Part shown: piece after piece, positions 21,206-21,502 of the stretch
How positions within the stretch are numbered: the first letter of the stretch is position 1
Layout of the letters: every line of letters starts with the position of its first letter
Origin: UBA1151 sp963579925
GTDB taxonomy: Bacteria; Chloroflexota; Dehalococcoidia; Lucifugimonadales; Lucifugimonadaceae
Assembly: GCA_963579925.1 (NCBI GenBank)
Contig: CAUZJA010000020.1
Span: 1 to 21,502, forward strand
Direction of reading: 5' to 3'
Length of the DNA stretch: 21,502 nucleotides
Program-made: the position numbers and the translations under genes
The notes under the pieces: generated by a model
What the model was told of the DNA's origin: nothing
What the model saw: the letters and a program-made list of their open reading frames with translations, nothing else
The model's database searches: none

Positions 21206-21502
21206 TTAGGAGCGAATTGCTCCGTACTTACTTCGACCCTGCTTGCGGCCCTCAACACCAGAGGTGTCAAGCGCACCGCGGACAACGTGGTATCGGACTC
21301 CGGGAAGGTCCCGAACCCTGCCGCCACGCACAAGGACAACCGAGTGCTCTTGCAGGTTGTGGCCTTCGCCACCAATGTAGGCCGTGACCTCCATGCCGTT
21401 AGTGAGGCGCACACGCGCGACTTTACGGAGAGCGGAGTTCGGCTTCCTGGGTGTAACCGTCTTTACCTGCAGACATACCCCTCTTTTCTGAGGAGCACCA
21501 GA
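21206..21502 (-). CDS. rpsL: 30S ribosomal protein S12 (C-terminal 98 residues; 5' end outside window)
   Basis: S12 sits at the decoding centre of the 30S subunit and controls tRNA selection accuracy. The frame stays open to the window edge, so about 30 N-terminal residues are missing. Diagnostic motifs are TVTPRKPNSALRK, GEGHNLQEHSVVL, RGGRVRDLPGVRYH and the end RKQGRSKYG. The aspartate that is methylthiolated in many bacteria (in RDLPG) is present. Both lysines normally found in TPKKPNSA and GGRVKDLPG are arginine here (codons AGG at 21446-21448 and CGG at 21311-21313), and the usual IPGEG proline is glycine (21371-21373). These changes bear on streptomycin response (see findings). It is the first gene of the str part of the cluster and is followed by a 117-nt gap before rpsG. 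Identity is certain. Confidence 0.98.
   Translation of the reverse strand, partial: SGAPQKRGVCLQVKTVTPRKPNSALRKVARVRLTNGMEVTAYIGGEGHNLQEHSVVLVRGGRVRDLPGVRYHVVRGALDTSGVEGRKQGRSKYGAIRS

Overview
The window is one continuous, single-strand block of translation genes: 37 protein genes, all on the minus strand, so transcription runs from position 21502 down to position 1. Read in that direction it is a fused str-S10-spc-alpha cluster: rpsL (5' end outside the window), rpsG, fusA, rpsJ, rplC, rplD, rplW, rplB, rpsS, rplV, rpsC, rplP, rpmC, rpsQ, rplN, rplX, rplE, rpsN, rpsH, rplF, rplR, rpsE, rpmD, rplO, secY, adk, map, infA, rpmJ, rpsM, rpsK, rpsD, rpoA, rplQ, truA, rplM, rpsI. It is bacterial and chromosomal. 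I see no mobile element, CRISPR, tRNA or rRNA. The protein style (short zinc-type S14, four-cysteine S4, zinc-ribbon L24, no tuf between fusA and rpsJ) would fit a Chloroflexota-like bacterium (Dehalococcoidia or SAR202 type), but that is a low-confidence inference from memory of the families.

Layout. The genes are packed tightly. Several stop and start codons touch or overlap (rplC/rplD, rplO/secY, rpoA/rplQ, rpmC/rpsQ, rplR/rpsE, rplF/rplR, rplM/rpsI). The larger gaps are rpsK-rpsD (123 nt), rpsL-rpsG (117 nt), rpsM-rpsK (109 nt), rpsG-fusA (86 nt) and adk-map (77 nt). Four of these five hold inverted repeats or a promoter-like box. No gap reaches 300 nt. Eleven of the 36 visible starts are GTG or TTG, most with a good Shine-Dalgarno sequence.

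How the genes work together. They encode 30S and 50S proteins, translocase EF-G, initiation factor IF-1, the RNA polymerase alpha subunit, the SecY protein channel, methionine aminopeptidase (N-terminal Met removal), adenylate kinase and a tRNA pseudouridine synthase: the usual growth-rate-controlled set.

What is unusual. (1) Six proteins carry long low-complexity charged extensions: acidic tails on L3, S3, S17 and RpoA, and Lys/Ala-rich extensions on L5 (N-terminal) and L30 (C-terminal). The S3 tail also has an Arg/Gly-rich linker. (2) S12 has arginine at both lysine positions classically mutated in streptomycin resistance (K43 and K88 in M. tuberculosis numbering). (3) The S5 loop linked to spectinomycin response lacks its usual Arg. 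I found no clearly novel multi-gene system; the tails and the S12 changes are the best leads.
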